Shown here one piece after another: positions 1 through 6,347 of a stretch of 9,109 bases of DNA; the first letter of the stretch is position 1; the number at the start of each line of letters is the position of its first letter. The notes under the pieces were generated by a model. That model searched no databases. It was not told where the DNA came from and saw only the letters and a list, made by a program, of their open reading frames with translations. The position numbers and the translations under genes were made by a program. Origin of the DNA: Actinomycetota bacterium (GTDB taxonomy: Bacteria; Actinomycetota; Thermoleophilia; Gaiellales; Gaiellaceae); contig JACDBY010000328.1 of NCBI GenBank assembly GCA_013694685.1, positions 1 to 9,109 on the forward strand. The letters are read 5' to 3'.

Positions 1-892
1 CGACGACGCGGCCCGCCTCGAACCGTGAGACGACCTCGCCGAGGCCACCGACGTCGTAGACGACCGCGGGCAGACCGGCACCGAGCGCCTGCAGGAGGGC
101 GCCGGACTGGTCGAGCTCGTCCGCGTAGGGAAAGACGGCGACCGTCGCCTCCGAGAGCGCTCGCTCGAGCTCGGCCGCACCCAGGTACCCAAGGCGCCAT
201 TCGACGCGCGTGCCGCCACGTGCTCTCAGCTCGTCGAGTGGGACGCGCGGGTTTCCGGCGACGAGGAGCCGCGCCTCGGGCAGCGCGAGCACGGCCTCGA
301 GCGCGTCGGGGAGCCCCTTGTACGGCCGGATCACTCCCGGCGCGAGCACGGTCCGCCCGTCGTCGGCGCGGTCGGGGGCGCTGCGAAAGACCGGATGTGG
401 AATGACCCGCAGCGCTTCAGGCGCAACACCGAACGCCGTCAGCGCCTCTCTGCCGCGCTCCGAATGGACGACGACCCGGTCGAATCGGTTGAAGAGCCGC
501 TTCCACAGGCGCGTGCGACGACCGGTTCGCCGGGGAAGGAGGTCGTGCGCGGTGAAGACGAGCGGCCGGCTCGAGCGGAGAAGCGCGACGTCGAGCTCGG
601 GCGCGGCGAGCCACTGGAGGTGAAGGACGTCCGCAGACCTTCGGAGGAGCCGCCGCATGGCGACCGGATGCTCGAATGCGCGGAGCCCGAGACGGAGCAA
701 CCGTCGCTCGATGTGCGCGGAGCGCCGGTAGAAGCTCTCCTCGAGGCGGTAGCCAGCTGGTCTCGGGCGCGCCCCGAACCGGAACGGGGCCGTGACCAGC
801 TCGACCTCCGCGCCCGCGCGCGCGAGCGCGCTCGCCAGCTCGTGGTCGTACGGCGGCGTGAATGCGGGGGGATCGGCAAGGACGACGTGCAT
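1..892 (-). CDS. Glycosyltransferase family 4 (GT-B) protein, partial (C-terminus beyond window)
   Basis: Reading the minus strand from an ATG at 892 gives 297 codons without a stop; the gene continues past the left edge. The N-terminus MHVVLADPPAFTPPYDHELA, followed by alternating alanine and valine stretches, is the usual N-terminal Rossmann start of a GT-B enzyme. The stretch LVFTAHDLLPRR (about 111-122) matches the acceptor-domain 'xxHD' region. VIRPYKGLPDAL (about 187-198) is the phosphate-binding R-x-x-K-G motif of GT4 enzymes. DQSGALLQALGAGLPAVVYD (about 261-280), followed by VGGLGEVV, is the nucleotide-sugar-binding region; the usual first Glu of the EX7E pair is not evident. It should transfer a sugar from an NDP-sugar, on the cytoplasmic side. 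Donor and acceptor cannot be told. It is divergent from the EEP gene at 934, with 41 bases between them. Its last 70 or so residues are not visible. Confidence 0.9.
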   Translation of the reverse strand, partial: MHVVLADPPAFTPPYDHELASALARAGAEVELVTAPFRFGARPRPAGYRLEESFYRRSAHIERRLLRLGLRAFEHPVAMRRLLRRSADVLHLQWLAAPELDVALLRSSRPLVFTAHDLLPRRTGRRTRLWKRLFNRFDRVVVHSERGREALTAFGVAPEALRVIPHPVFRSAPDRADDGRTVLAPGVIRPYKGLPDALEAVLALPEARLLVAGNPRVPLDELRARGGTRVEWRLGYLGAAELERALSEATVAVFPYADELDQSGALLQALGAGLPAVVYDVGGLGEVVSRFEAGRVV

Positions 893-933
893 CGGCGCAG
901 GCTCTCGACGGTACCCGTAGCCTCGTCTCCCGC

Positions 934-1644
934 ATGATGCTGCTCGTCCGCACGTGGAACGTGTTCCACGGCAACGCATCGCCGCCGCGTCGGGCAGGCT
1001 TTCTGCGGCGCATGGTGGAGCTCGCGACCTCGGACGATCCGGACGTGCTGTGCCTCCAGGAGGTGCCGGTCTGGGCGCTGCGCAGGCTCGGCAGCTGGTC
1101 GGGAATGACCTCGATCGGCGCCGTTGCACGCCCGGCCGCGCGACCGGGGGCGATCTCGACCTGGGTCACGGGTCTCAACCAGGGGTTCTTCCGCTCGGGC
1201 CTCGCGGGTCAGGCGAATGCCGTGCTCGTCCCGCGCAGCCGGAAGGTCTCGGATCTCGGGAGCGAGCAGATCAGCGAGCCGCGCCGCGAGCGCCGGATCG
1301 TCCAGGCCGTTCGGCTCGAGGGCCACCCGTCCGTCGTCGTCGCCAACCTGCACGCGACGAACGACTTCCGCGACCCGGACGTGCCACGGGCCGAGGCCCA
1401 GAGATCGACGAGGTTCGTCGAGCGCCTCGCGCGTCCCGGCGAGGCGACGGTCCTGGCCGGCGACTTCAACGTGGCCGACCCTCTCCTCGAGGGCTTCTCG
1501 GCGCCTTTCGAGGGCATCGACGACGTGCTCGTCCGCAACGCATCGATCCGTGAGCGGATGGTGTGGCCACGCGAGCTACGGATGCAGGACGGGGTCGTCC
1601 TCTCCGACCACGCACCGCTCGACTGCCTGGTGGAGGTGTCATGA
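934..1644 (+). CDS. Endonuclease/exonuclease/phosphatase (EEP) family hydrolase
   Basis: A 236-residue protein with the ordered motifs of the DNase I-like EEP fold: RTWNVFHGN (Asn9), LCLQEVP (Glu43, metal ligand), VVANLHAT (Asn138, His140), LAGDFNVAD (Asp177, Asn179) and LSDHAPLDC (Asp225 and catalytic His226). These enzymes use Mg2+ to hydrolyse phosphodiester or phosphomonoester bonds in nucleic acids, lipids or inositol phosphates; the substrate here is unknown. I see no signal peptide, so it is probably cytoplasmic. The reading frame is open back to 862, but the fold begins at the tandem ATGATG (934/937), and an earlier start would run into the divergent glycosyltransferase. No clear Shine-Dalgarno precedes it. 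The stop overlaps the next gene by ATGA, so the two are probably translationally coupled. Confidence 0.9.
   Translation: MMLLVRTWNVFHGNASPPRRAGFLRRMVELATSDDPDVLCLQEVPVWALRRLGSWSGMTSIGAVARPAARPGAISTWVTGLNQGFFRSGLAGQANAVLVPRSRKVSDLGSEQISEPRRERRIVQAVRLEGHPSVVVANLHATNDFRDPDVPRAEAQRSTRFVERLARPGEATVLAGDFNVADPLLEGFSAPFEGIDDVLVRNASIRERMVWPRELRMQDGVVLSDHAPLDCLVEVS
1632..1638 (+). promoter_or_regulatory. Ribosome-binding site deciding the start of the class-V aminotransferase
   Basis: GGAGGTG lies 2 to 8 bases before the ATG at 1641, inside the last codons of the EEP gene. It supports ATG 1641 over the in-frame upstream ATG at 1563, whose extra 26 residues are arginine-rich and do not look like the family. 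Confidence 0.7.
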
Positions 1645-2702
1645 CCTTCGCTGAGGCTCGCGCGCTCTTCCCGGTGCTCGAGCGGATCGCCTACCTCAAC
1701 GCCGGGACGGTCGGGCCGCTGGCGCACCCCGTCGCGGCCGCGCTCGTCGACGGGGTCGAGGCCGATCTCGTGCGCGGCCGGAGCGGCATACCGTACTTCG
1801 AGGAGATGATCGGCTTGCGCGCGGAGCTCCGTGAGGGTCTCGCCGGTCTGGTCCGGGCCGATCCCGACACTGTCGCACTCACGACCTCGACCACCGAAGG
1901 CTGCGGCATCGTGCTCCGGGGTCTCGGTCTCGAGCAGGCGGACGAGATCGTCACGACGACCGACGAGCACTTCGGGCTCCTCGGGCCTCTCGGCGCGTCC
2001 GGTGCGTGCGTCGTGGTGGTCGAGCCCGATCCGGAGCGGATCCTGGCCGCTGTGACGCCGCGCACGCGCCTGATCGCCGCCTCCCAGGTGCTCTGGACGA
2101 CAGGTGCCGTCCTCCCGCTGGCAGAGATCCGAGAGCGAAGCGGTGTACCCGTGCTCGCCGACGGAGCCCAGTCGGTCGGTGCGATCGACGTCCGGGCGGC
2201 AGGGCTCGACTTCCTGACCGTCTCGGGTCAAAAATGGCTGTGCGGACCGGACACGACGGGCGCGCTGGTCGTCGCCGACCCCGACCGCCTGGCGGTCGTC
2301 TCTCCCAGCTACTTCGGACAGCGACGCTACGAGCCCGACGGCGCGTTCGAGCCGCAGCCTGGCGCGCGCCGGCTCGAGACGACCTGGCTCGCCCGCGGCA
2401 CGCTTCGCGGGCTCCTTGTTGCGCTCGGGCTACGCCCGGATTGGTGGCTCGAGCGAGCAACGACGGCCGCTGCGCGCTGCCGTGAACTCCTCCGCTCGCG
2501 GGTCGAGCTTCTCGAATCCGAGCCGGCCGCGACACTCGTCGCGTTTCGGCCGGAGGGCGACGCGCCGGCACTCGTCGCCCGGCTGCACGACGCGGGCGTG
2601 CACGTACGGGACATCCCCGGCCGCGGTCTCGTGCGCGTCTCATGCGGCTGGTGGACGAGCGACGACGACCTCGACCGGCTCGTGGCCGTGCTGCAGCGTT
2701 GA
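1641..2702 (+). CDS. Class-V PLP-dependent aminotransferase family protein (isopenicillin N epimerase / cysteine desulfurase-like)
   Basis: A 353-residue fold-type I PLP enzyme. The N-terminus YLNAGTVGPLAHPVAAAL is the class-V opening. LTTSTTEGCGIVLRGL is the cofactor phosphate-binding segment. VLADGAQSVGAIDV holds the Asp that pairs with the PLP ring nitrogen. VSGQKWLCGPDTTGALVV carries the Schiff-base lysine (Lys198). The C-terminal part ends with VRVSCGWWTSDDDLDRLV, which aligns with the 'RVSPHFYNTEEDIDRL' end of the family. I do not see the mobile-loop active-site Cys context of SufS/IscS, so sulfur transfer is not supported. An epimerase, lyase or ergothioneine EgtE-like reaction is possible, but the substrate is open. 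The gene overlaps the EEP hydrolase by four bases (ATGA) and so probably shares its mRNA. Confidence 0.9.
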   Translation: MTFAEARALFPVLERIAYLNAGTVGPLAHPVAAALVDGVEADLVRGRSGIPYFEEMIGLRAELREGLAGLVRADPDTVALTTSTTEGCGIVLRGLGLEQADEIVTTTDEHFGLLGPLGASGACVVVVEPDPERILAAVTPRTRLIAASQVLWTTGAVLPLAEIRERSGVPVLADGAQSVGAIDVRAAGLDFLTVSGQKWLCGPDTTGALVVADPDRLAVVSPSYFGQRRYEPDGAFEPQPGARRLETTWLARGTLRGLLVALGLRPDWWLERATTAAARCRELLRSRVELLESEPAATLVAFRPEGDAPALVARLHDAGVHVRDIPGRGLVRVSCGWWTSDDDLDRLVAVLQR

Positions 2703-2793
2703 GGTCGGCCCCGCGACGGCCCTGCGGTCTGAGTCCCTCGCGCGCCCGGCGGGGGGAACCGCGTCGCCGTCGGTCAGCGGCAGCTCGGAGAAC

Positions 2794-2818
2794 CGTGCCA
2801 GGCACGTAGTCACGTCCG
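2794..2818 (+). repeat. Left inverted repeat flanking the RAYT gene
   Basis: This 25-base sequence is the reverse complement of 3476-3500 with one difference (T at 2810, C on the compared strand of the right copy). It contains the near-perfect palindrome CGTGCCAGGCACG, a 6-base stem about one central A, followed by TAGTCACGTCCG. It lies 28 bases beyond the RAYT stop codon. Small palindromic units of this kind beside a Y1 transposase are what RAYTs recognise in other bacteria (established for REP/RAYT systems); binding here is inferred. Confidence 0.8.
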
Positions 2819-2835
2819 AATCGCACGTGGCTCGT
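2804..2835. repeat. Imperfect hairpin at the left end of the RAYT element
   Basis: The arm ACGTAGTCACGT (2804-2815) pairs with ACGTGGCTCGT (2825-2835) across a 9-base loop, with one bulged base and one G-T pair on the plus strand. The right arm resembles part of the right inverted repeat in direct orientation, so the left end looks like one full repeat facing a shorter, diverged one. It lies just past the RAYT stop and could also stop or protect that transcript. No T-run is seen. Confidence 0.45.
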
Positions 2836-2846
2836 AGGGGCCCCAC

Positions 2847-3422
2847 TTAACGTGCGAGCACGATTCCCGCTCGCTCCCGAACGAACTCGGCGTAGAGCTC
2901 TGCCCCGCGAGACCCACGCCCGAAGAGTCGGCGGACGCGACCGGCCGCGAGGAACGGTGGACAGCGCTCAAATCCTGCTGTCGCACGAAAACTGCTCCAT
3001 GGCCAGTCGCCCGGGTCGAAGCAGACGCCGGCGCGCACAGGATTGTTGACGATGTAACGAACCGATTCGAGTAGATGTTCGTTCGACTCGATCACGGTCG
3101 ACGAGAAGCGCGCTTCGAACAGGTGCCCGGTGTGTCCGTAGCGCTCGTTGAAGCGCCTCGCGTACGTGCCGTTCAGCCGATGCATTCCGTTCGACAGGTT
3201 GGCTCCCGAGAGCGTTGCAAGCACGTGAAAGTGGTTTGTCATGAGGCAGTAGGCGAGGCACGTCCATCGGCATCGGTGAACAGTCTGTGCCAGAAGCCCC
3301 ATGAACAGACGCCTGTCGGAGTCATCGAGGAAGATCGGAGCATCACGGATGCCTCGCGTCGTGATGTGCAAGGCGATGCCGATCGGCTGAACGCGGTGTG
3401 CTCGCCCCAACTCGGGCGGCAC
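2847..3422 (-). CDS. REP-associated tyrosine transposase (RAYT, Y1/HUH family)
   Basis: A 191-residue single-domain HUH endonuclease of the IS200/TnpA_REP type. The N-terminal strand ALHITTRGIRDAPIF matches the family's 'YHVTxRGNxRxxIF'. CLMTNHFHVLAT holds the metal-binding His64-x-His66. YARRFNERYGHTGHLFEARF (87-106) is the conserved central block. VRYIVNNPVRAG carries the probable nucleophilic Tyr123, followed by DWPWSSFRA. All catalytic parts are present and the frame is intact, so it may be active. The start is GTG 3422; the frame stays open further upstream but offers no ATG. RAYTs nick and rejoin single-stranded palindromic REP DNA. It sits between two convergent genes, flanked by inverted copies of a 25-base sequence. 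A hand count of bases 3181-3240 gives 33/60 GC against 44/60 at 4201-4260 in murA, consistent with acquisition from elsewhere. Confidence 0.92.
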   Translation of the reverse strand: MPPELGRAHRVQPIGIALHITTRGIRDAPIFLDDSDRRLFMGLLAQTVHRCRWTCLAYCLMTNHFHVLATLSGANLSNGMHRLNGTYARRFNERYGHTGHLFEARFSSTVIESNEHLLESVRYIVNNPVRAGVCFDPGDWPWSSFRATAGFERCPPFLAAGRVRRLFGRGSRGAELYAEFVRERAGIVLAR

Positions 3423-3475
3423 GCTAGACGGCCTGGTCCACCGCGTCGAGATGGCCGTTGTCGCCGCGGCTCGGG

Positions 3476-3500
3476 CGGACGTGGCTACGTGCCTGGCACG
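3476..3500 (-). repeat. Right inverted repeat flanking the RAYT gene
   Basis: Inverted copy of 2794-2818 with 24 of 25 positions identical. It includes the palindromic core CGTGCCTGGCACG (the copy read on this strand) and the adjoining CGGACGTGGCTA. It lies 53 bases upstream of the RAYT GTG start, so it could also influence RAYT expression. Confidence 0.8.
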
Positions 3501-3581
3501 ATCTACCCACCACGCTCGACGAAGTGTTGGACGGAGGGCAGGAACGGCCAGCCCGCTACCGCGTTATCGACGCGAGCCGAG

Positions 3582-4184
3582 CTAGGCCGCGTCGACGGCG
3601 GTGCGCAACCCGAGCTCCGAGGCGATCGGCTGCAGCGCGGCGACGACGTTCACGATGTGCTCGTCGAGCTCGAGACCGAGGAGCGCCGCTCCGGCGTAGA
3701 CCTCGTCGCGGTGGACGCCCGCGGCGAAGGACGGCTGCTTGAGCTTCTTCCGCACCGACTTCGGCTCGAGTCCGTCGAGCCCGGTCGGCCTGACGAGCCC
3801 GCACGCGTGGACGAAGCCCGAGAGCTCGTCGCAGGCGAAGAGCGTGCGCTTCAGTGGCGTGTCCCGGGGCAGGCCGAGATGCTCCGCGTGGGAGAGAACC
3901 GCCTCGACGACCTCCTCCGGGTAGCCCTCCTCGCGAAGCAGCGGGGCGCCGTCCTGCGGATGCTCGGCGAGCGTCGGGTGGATCTCGTAGTCGAAGTCGT
4001 GGAGGAGCGCCACGCAACCCCACAGCTCCTCGTCCTCGTCGAAGCGACGGGCGTAGCCGCGCACAGGCGCCTCGACCGCGAGCGCATGACGAAGGAGCGA
4101 CTCGCTCGTCGTGAAGCGCGTCAGGGTCGCCCAGGCCCTCTCTCGGGTCACCTCCACGAGAGGCCGTAACATACCGCCCCGCAT
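3582..4184 (-). CDS. HD-superfamily hydrolase (predicted metal-dependent phosphohydrolase)
   Basis: About 190-200 residues with a complete HD signature. Numbered from ATG 4184, the ligands are His33 ([11 protein letters not shown]), His62-Asp63 ([12 protein letters not shown]), His99 (VLSHAEHLG) and Asp119 ([13 protein letters not shown]). A basic C-terminal helix region, [16 protein letters not shown], resembles that of small predicted HD hydrolases often annotated only as such. It should hydrolyse a phosphate ester with divalent metal; the substrate is unknown. The start is uncertain. ATG 4184 has GAAGGA four bases upstream but overlaps murA's start codon. ATG 4172 and GTG 4151 ([10 protein letters not shown]) are in frame, and the GTG best matches where the family usually begins. 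It is divergent from murA and convergent towards the RAYT region. Confidence 0.85.
   Translation of the reverse strand: MRGGMLRPLVEVTRERAWATLTRFTTSESLLRHALAVEAPVRGYARRFDEDEELWGCVALLHDFDYEIHPTLAEHPQDGAPLLREEGYPEEVVEAVLSHAEHLGLPRDTPLKRTLFACDELSGFVHACGLVRPTGLDGLEPKSVRKKLKQPSFAAGVHRDEVYAGAALLGLELDEHIVNVVAALQPIASELGLRTAVDAA
4167..4172 (+). promoter_or_regulatory. Possible -10 box for a leaderless murA transcript
   Basis: TAACAT fits the TAnnnT pattern and ends 10 bases before the murA ATG. No Shine-Dalgarno-like sequence lies between them, so the transcript may begin at or near the start codon. No convincing -35 is seen. Low confidence. Confidence 0.3.
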
Positions 4185-5463
4185 GCAGTCCTTCGTGATC
4201 GAAGGCGGGCGGCCTCTCCAGGGAACGGTTCGCGCCGCGGGCAACAAGAACGGCGCGCTGCCGATCCTCGCGGCGACCGTGCTCGCGACGGAGCCGGTCG
4301 TCCTCTCCAACGTGCCCCGCATCAGGGACGTCGAGACGATGCTCGAGATCCTGGCCGATCTCGGCGCCACCGTCTCCTGGAGCGGCGCGAACGAGGTGAC
4401 GGTCGACGCCGCGGAGGTGTCGAAGACCGCGCTCGCGCCCGGCCTCTCGCGCGAGATCCGCGCCTCGTTCCTCTTCGCCGGCCCACTGCTCGCCCGGTTC
4501 GGGAGGGCGACCGTGCCCCCGCCGGGTGGCGACGTGATCGGCCGCAGGCGCCTTGACACGCATATCCACGCGTTCATGGAGCTGGGCGTCGACGTCGATT
4601 TGAACGGCGCCTACGACCTGAGAACGGACGGGCTGCGCGGCACCCGGCTCTTCCTCGACGAGGCATCCGTGATGGGGACCGAGAACGCCGTCATGGCCGC
4701 CGTGCTCGCTGACGGTGAGACGGTCGTCGGCCACGCAGCCTGTGAGCCGCACATCCAGGATCTGTGCCACTTCCTCGTCGAGCTCGGCGCGCAGATCGAG
4801 GGGATCGGCTCGAACGTCCTCCACATCCGCGGCGTCGACGAGCTCCGCGGTGGTACGCACCGGATCCGCCCGGAGCACGTCGAGGTCGCGAGCTTCGCGG
4901 CACTCGCGGCGACGACGGGGGGCGAGGTGACGATCGAGGACGTCGAGCCCGACGATCTGATCTCGATCGTCCCGGCGTTTCGCAAGCTGGGGATCCAGCT
5001 CGAGGTGGGGGAGACGAGCGTGCGCGTCCCGCCAAATCAGAAACTCCGCGTCGTGGACGATCTCGGCGACCAGATCCCGAAGATCGAGAGCGGTATTTGG
5101 CCGGCGTTCCCGGCCGATCTGACCTCGATCGCGGTGGTCGCCGCGACCCAGGCCCACGGCACGGTGCTCGTCTTCGAGAAGATGTTCGAGAGTCGCCTGT
5201 TCTTCGTCGACAAGCTCGTCTCGATGGGGGCCCGGATCATCCTCTGCGATCCGCATCGCGTCGTCGTGACGGGTCCGGCTCGGTTGTATGGACAGCGGCT
5301 CGAGAGCCCGGACATTCGCGCCGGCATGGCGATGGTGATCGCCTCGTTGTGCGCCGAGGGACGATCGACGATCGGGAACGTCGGCCAGATCGACCGGGGC
5401 TACGAGCGCATCGACGAGCGCCTCCGGGAGCTCGGTGCCTCGATCGAGCGTGCCGAGCTGTGA
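4183..5463 (+). CDS. murA: UDP-N-acetylglucosamine 1-carboxyvinyltransferase (MurA), Asp-type
   Basis: A 426-residue cytoplasmic enzyme that adds enolpyruvate from PEP to UDP-GlcNAc, the first committed step of peptidoglycan synthesis; length is normal for the family. Landmarks: [12 protein letters not shown] with Lys22-Asn23, [16 protein letters not shown], the active-site loop [25 protein letters not shown] with catalytic Asp312, [16 protein letters not shown], and the C-terminal [19 protein letters not shown]. The loop carries Asp at 117, where most bacteria have the PEP- and fosfomycin-reactive Cys (Cys115 in E. coli). Asp is also natural in Mycobacterium tuberculosis and gives fosfomycin insensitivity. 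ATG 4183 begins at the family N-terminus (MQSFVIEGG); the open frame upstream to 4111 is antisense to the HD gene. The stop overlaps the next gene's GTG start (GTGA), so those two are probably coupled. Confidence 0.97.
   Translation: MQSFVIEGGRPLQGTVRAAGNKNGALPILAATVLATEPVVLSNVPRIRDVETMLEILADLGATVSWSGANEVTVDAAEVSKTALAPGLSREIRASFLFAGPLLARFGRATVPPPGGDVIGRRRLDTHIHAFMELGVDVDLNGAYDLRTDGLRGTRLFLDEASVMGTENAVMAAVLADGETVVGHAACEPHIQDLCHFLVELGAQIEGIGSNVLHIRGVDELRGGTHRIRPEHVEVASFAALAATTGGEVTIEDVEPDDLISIVPAFRKLGIQLEVGETSVRVPPNQKLRVVDDLGDQIPKIESGIWPAFPADLTSIAVVAATQAHGTVLVFEKMFESRLFFVDKLVSMGARIILCDPHRVVVTGPARLYGQRLESPDIRAGMAMVIASLCAEGRSTIGNVGQIDRGYERIDERLRELGASIERAEL
4190..4205. repeat. Perfect hairpin over murA codons 3-8
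   Basis: CCTTCG-TGAT-CGAAGG is a 6-base-pair stem with a 4-base loop, starting 7 bases after the A of the murA ATG. On the minus strand the same arms contain the GAAGGA that would serve the HD gene's ATG at 4184, so the structure could mask that site in the antisense mRNA. It may be chance in GC-rich DNA. Confidence 0.4.
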
Positions 5464-5939
5464 GCGGCGCCCGCATCGCCGACGGCGACGGCACCGCCAA
5501 TGTGACGACGGGCGTGCCGCTGCTCGACCATCTCCTGACCGAGCTCGCGCGCGCCGGGCGCTTCGACCTGGCACTCGAGATCGAGCCGGACGACCCGGAG
5601 GCGGAGGTGGACGCGGCGGGCACCGCCCTTGGCCGCGCCGTCGCACCCCGCCTGCCCCCCGGAACCATCGGTGAGGCGACCGTGCCCGCCGCCGAGGCGC
5701 TCGCGATGGTCGTCGTCGAGCGCTCGGAGGTCCCGCTGGTCGCCTCGAACGCCGATCTGACGGGCGCGGGCGGGCTCGGCACCGACCTGGCGGCACGGTT
5801 CCTCGGACGGCTCGCGGACGAGGCAGGACTCACGATCCACGTCCGACTGATCGAGGGGGAGGACTCGGGCCACGCCCTCGCGGCGATCTTCAAGGCGCTC
5901 GGCGTCGCGCTCTCGCGCGCCTCCGCGCCTGCCCACTGA
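5460..5939 (+). CDS. Degenerate imidazoleglycerol-phosphate dehydratase (HisB)-like protein
   Basis: A 159-residue protein with a HisB-like scaffold. [20 protein letters not shown] aligns with HisB '[20 protein letters not shown]', GTALGRAV with 'GIVLGQAL', AAEAL with 'MDEAL', and [13 protein letters not shown] with 'AIFKALARALRQA'. Nearly all metal and substrate residues are gone. The HHxxED motif reads EAEVDA, the Arg of 'SGRP' is absent (SEVP), and the second HHxxE reads GHALAA; His24, Glu79 and His138 remain. The first strand of the fold is also missing, since the protein starts where HisB reads 'LDGTG' (usual length about 195). It is therefore unlikely to be a histidine-biosynthetic dehydratase. 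It could be a structural or binding pseudoenzyme. GTG 5460 overlaps the murA stop, and ridA follows 23 bases later. Frame and length are clean, so it looks maintained rather than decayed. Confidence 0.75.
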   Translation: MSGARIADGDGTANVTTGVPLLDHLLTELARAGRFDLALEIEPDDPEAEVDAAGTALGRAVAPRLPPGTIGEATVPAAEALAMVVVERSEVPLVASNADLTGAGGLGTDLAARFLGRLADEAGLTIHVRLIEGEDSGHALAAIFKALGVALSRASAPAH

Positions 5940-5949
5940 CCGACCGACG

Positions 5950-5956
5950 AAGGAGG
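5950..5956 (+). promoter_or_regulatory. Strong ribosome-binding site of ridA
   Basis: AAGGAGG six bases before the ATG at 5963. It is the strongest Shine-Dalgarno match I see in the window and suggests high or independent translation of ridA, in contrast to the overlapping or unmarked starts around it. Confidence 0.8.
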
Positions 5957-5962
5957 CTCGCG

Positions 5963-6346
5963 ATGGAGAAGACCGTGATCCGCACCGAGGCGGCACCGGC
6001 GCCGTTCCAGGGCGCTCCCTACAACCAGGCGATCGTCGCCGGCGAGCTCGTCTTCGTCGCCGGTCAGCTCGGCCTGAGCCCGGGCGACTCCGCCGTCGAG
6101 GGTGATGTCGCCGCACAGACAGAGCAGGCCCTCGCCAATCTCGGGGCCATCCTCGCGGCGGCAGGCAGCTCGCTCGACAAGCTTGTCAAGACCACCGTCT
6201 TCCTTCAGCAGCTCGACGACTTCCAGGCGATGAACGAGGTCTACGCCAAGCATGTTGGCGAGCACCCACCTGCGCGCTCGACCTTCGAGGTAGCGAAGCT
6301 CCCGTCCGGCGCGCTCGTCGAGATCGAGGCGATCGCGCACCTGTAG
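5963..6346 (+). CDS. ridA: RidA family enamine/imine deaminase (YjgF/YER057c/UK114)
   Basis: A 127-residue protein of the usual family length, a trimeric cytoplasmic enzyme that hydrolyses reactive 2-aminoacrylate and related enamines or imines made by PLP enzymes. Visible landmarks: GAPYNQAIVAGELVFVAGQLG (with Tyr20, the active-site Tyr region), LANLGAILAAAGSSLDKLVK, FLQQLDDFQAMNEVY, and PPARSTFEVAKLP with Arg105, the carboxylate-binding arginine found at the same number in E. coli RidA. The end VEIEAIAHL carries Glu120, the residue that positions the catalytic water. All key residues are kept, so this is probably a true RidA rather than an inactive Rid subgroup. It sits between the HisB-like gene and the CCA-adding enzyme; the two other PLP-linked genes in the window (class-V aminotransferase, yggS) are not adjacent. 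Confidence 0.95.
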   Translation: MEKTVIRTEAAPAPFQGAPYNQAIVAGELVFVAGQLGLSPGDSAVEGDVAAQTEQALANLGAILAAAGSSLDKLVKTTVFLQQLDDFQAMNEVYAKHVGEHPPARSTFEVAKLPSGALVEIEAIAHL

Positions 6347-6347
6347 G

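Larger units (their letters stand above)
2794..3500. mobile_element. RAYT element: transposase plus its two flanking inverted repeats
   Basis: The unit runs from the outer edge of the left inverted repeat to the outer edge of the right one and contains only the RAYT gene. It fills most of the gap between the convergent aminotransferase and HD-hydrolase genes, so it breaks no reading frame. I see no target-site duplication outside the repeats, which fits HUH chemistry, which makes none. The exact ends are inferred from the repeats only. Confidence 0.7.

Noticed and set aside
395..937. Plus-strand open frame opposite the glycosyltransferase
   Set aside because: The minus strand encodes a clear GT4 protein over the same bases; the plus frame shows no motif.
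2703..2793. Small gene or RNA in the gap after the aminotransferase
   Set aside because: No start with a ribosome-binding site and no stable structure beyond short GC-rich pairings.
3501..3581. Remnant gene between the right inverted repeat and the HD gene
   Set aside because: No coding frame with recognisable sequence, and no repeat or promoter seen.
3556..5796. Very long minus-strand open frame (746 codons) opposite murA
   Set aside because: It is antisense to murA and the HisB-like gene, is Arg-, Pro- and Asp-rich with no recognisable domain, and is a normal by-product of high-GC third positions.
5460..5939. Calling this gene a functional hisB
   Set aside because: The defining HHxxED and HHxxE metal motifs are missing and there are no other histidine genes nearby.
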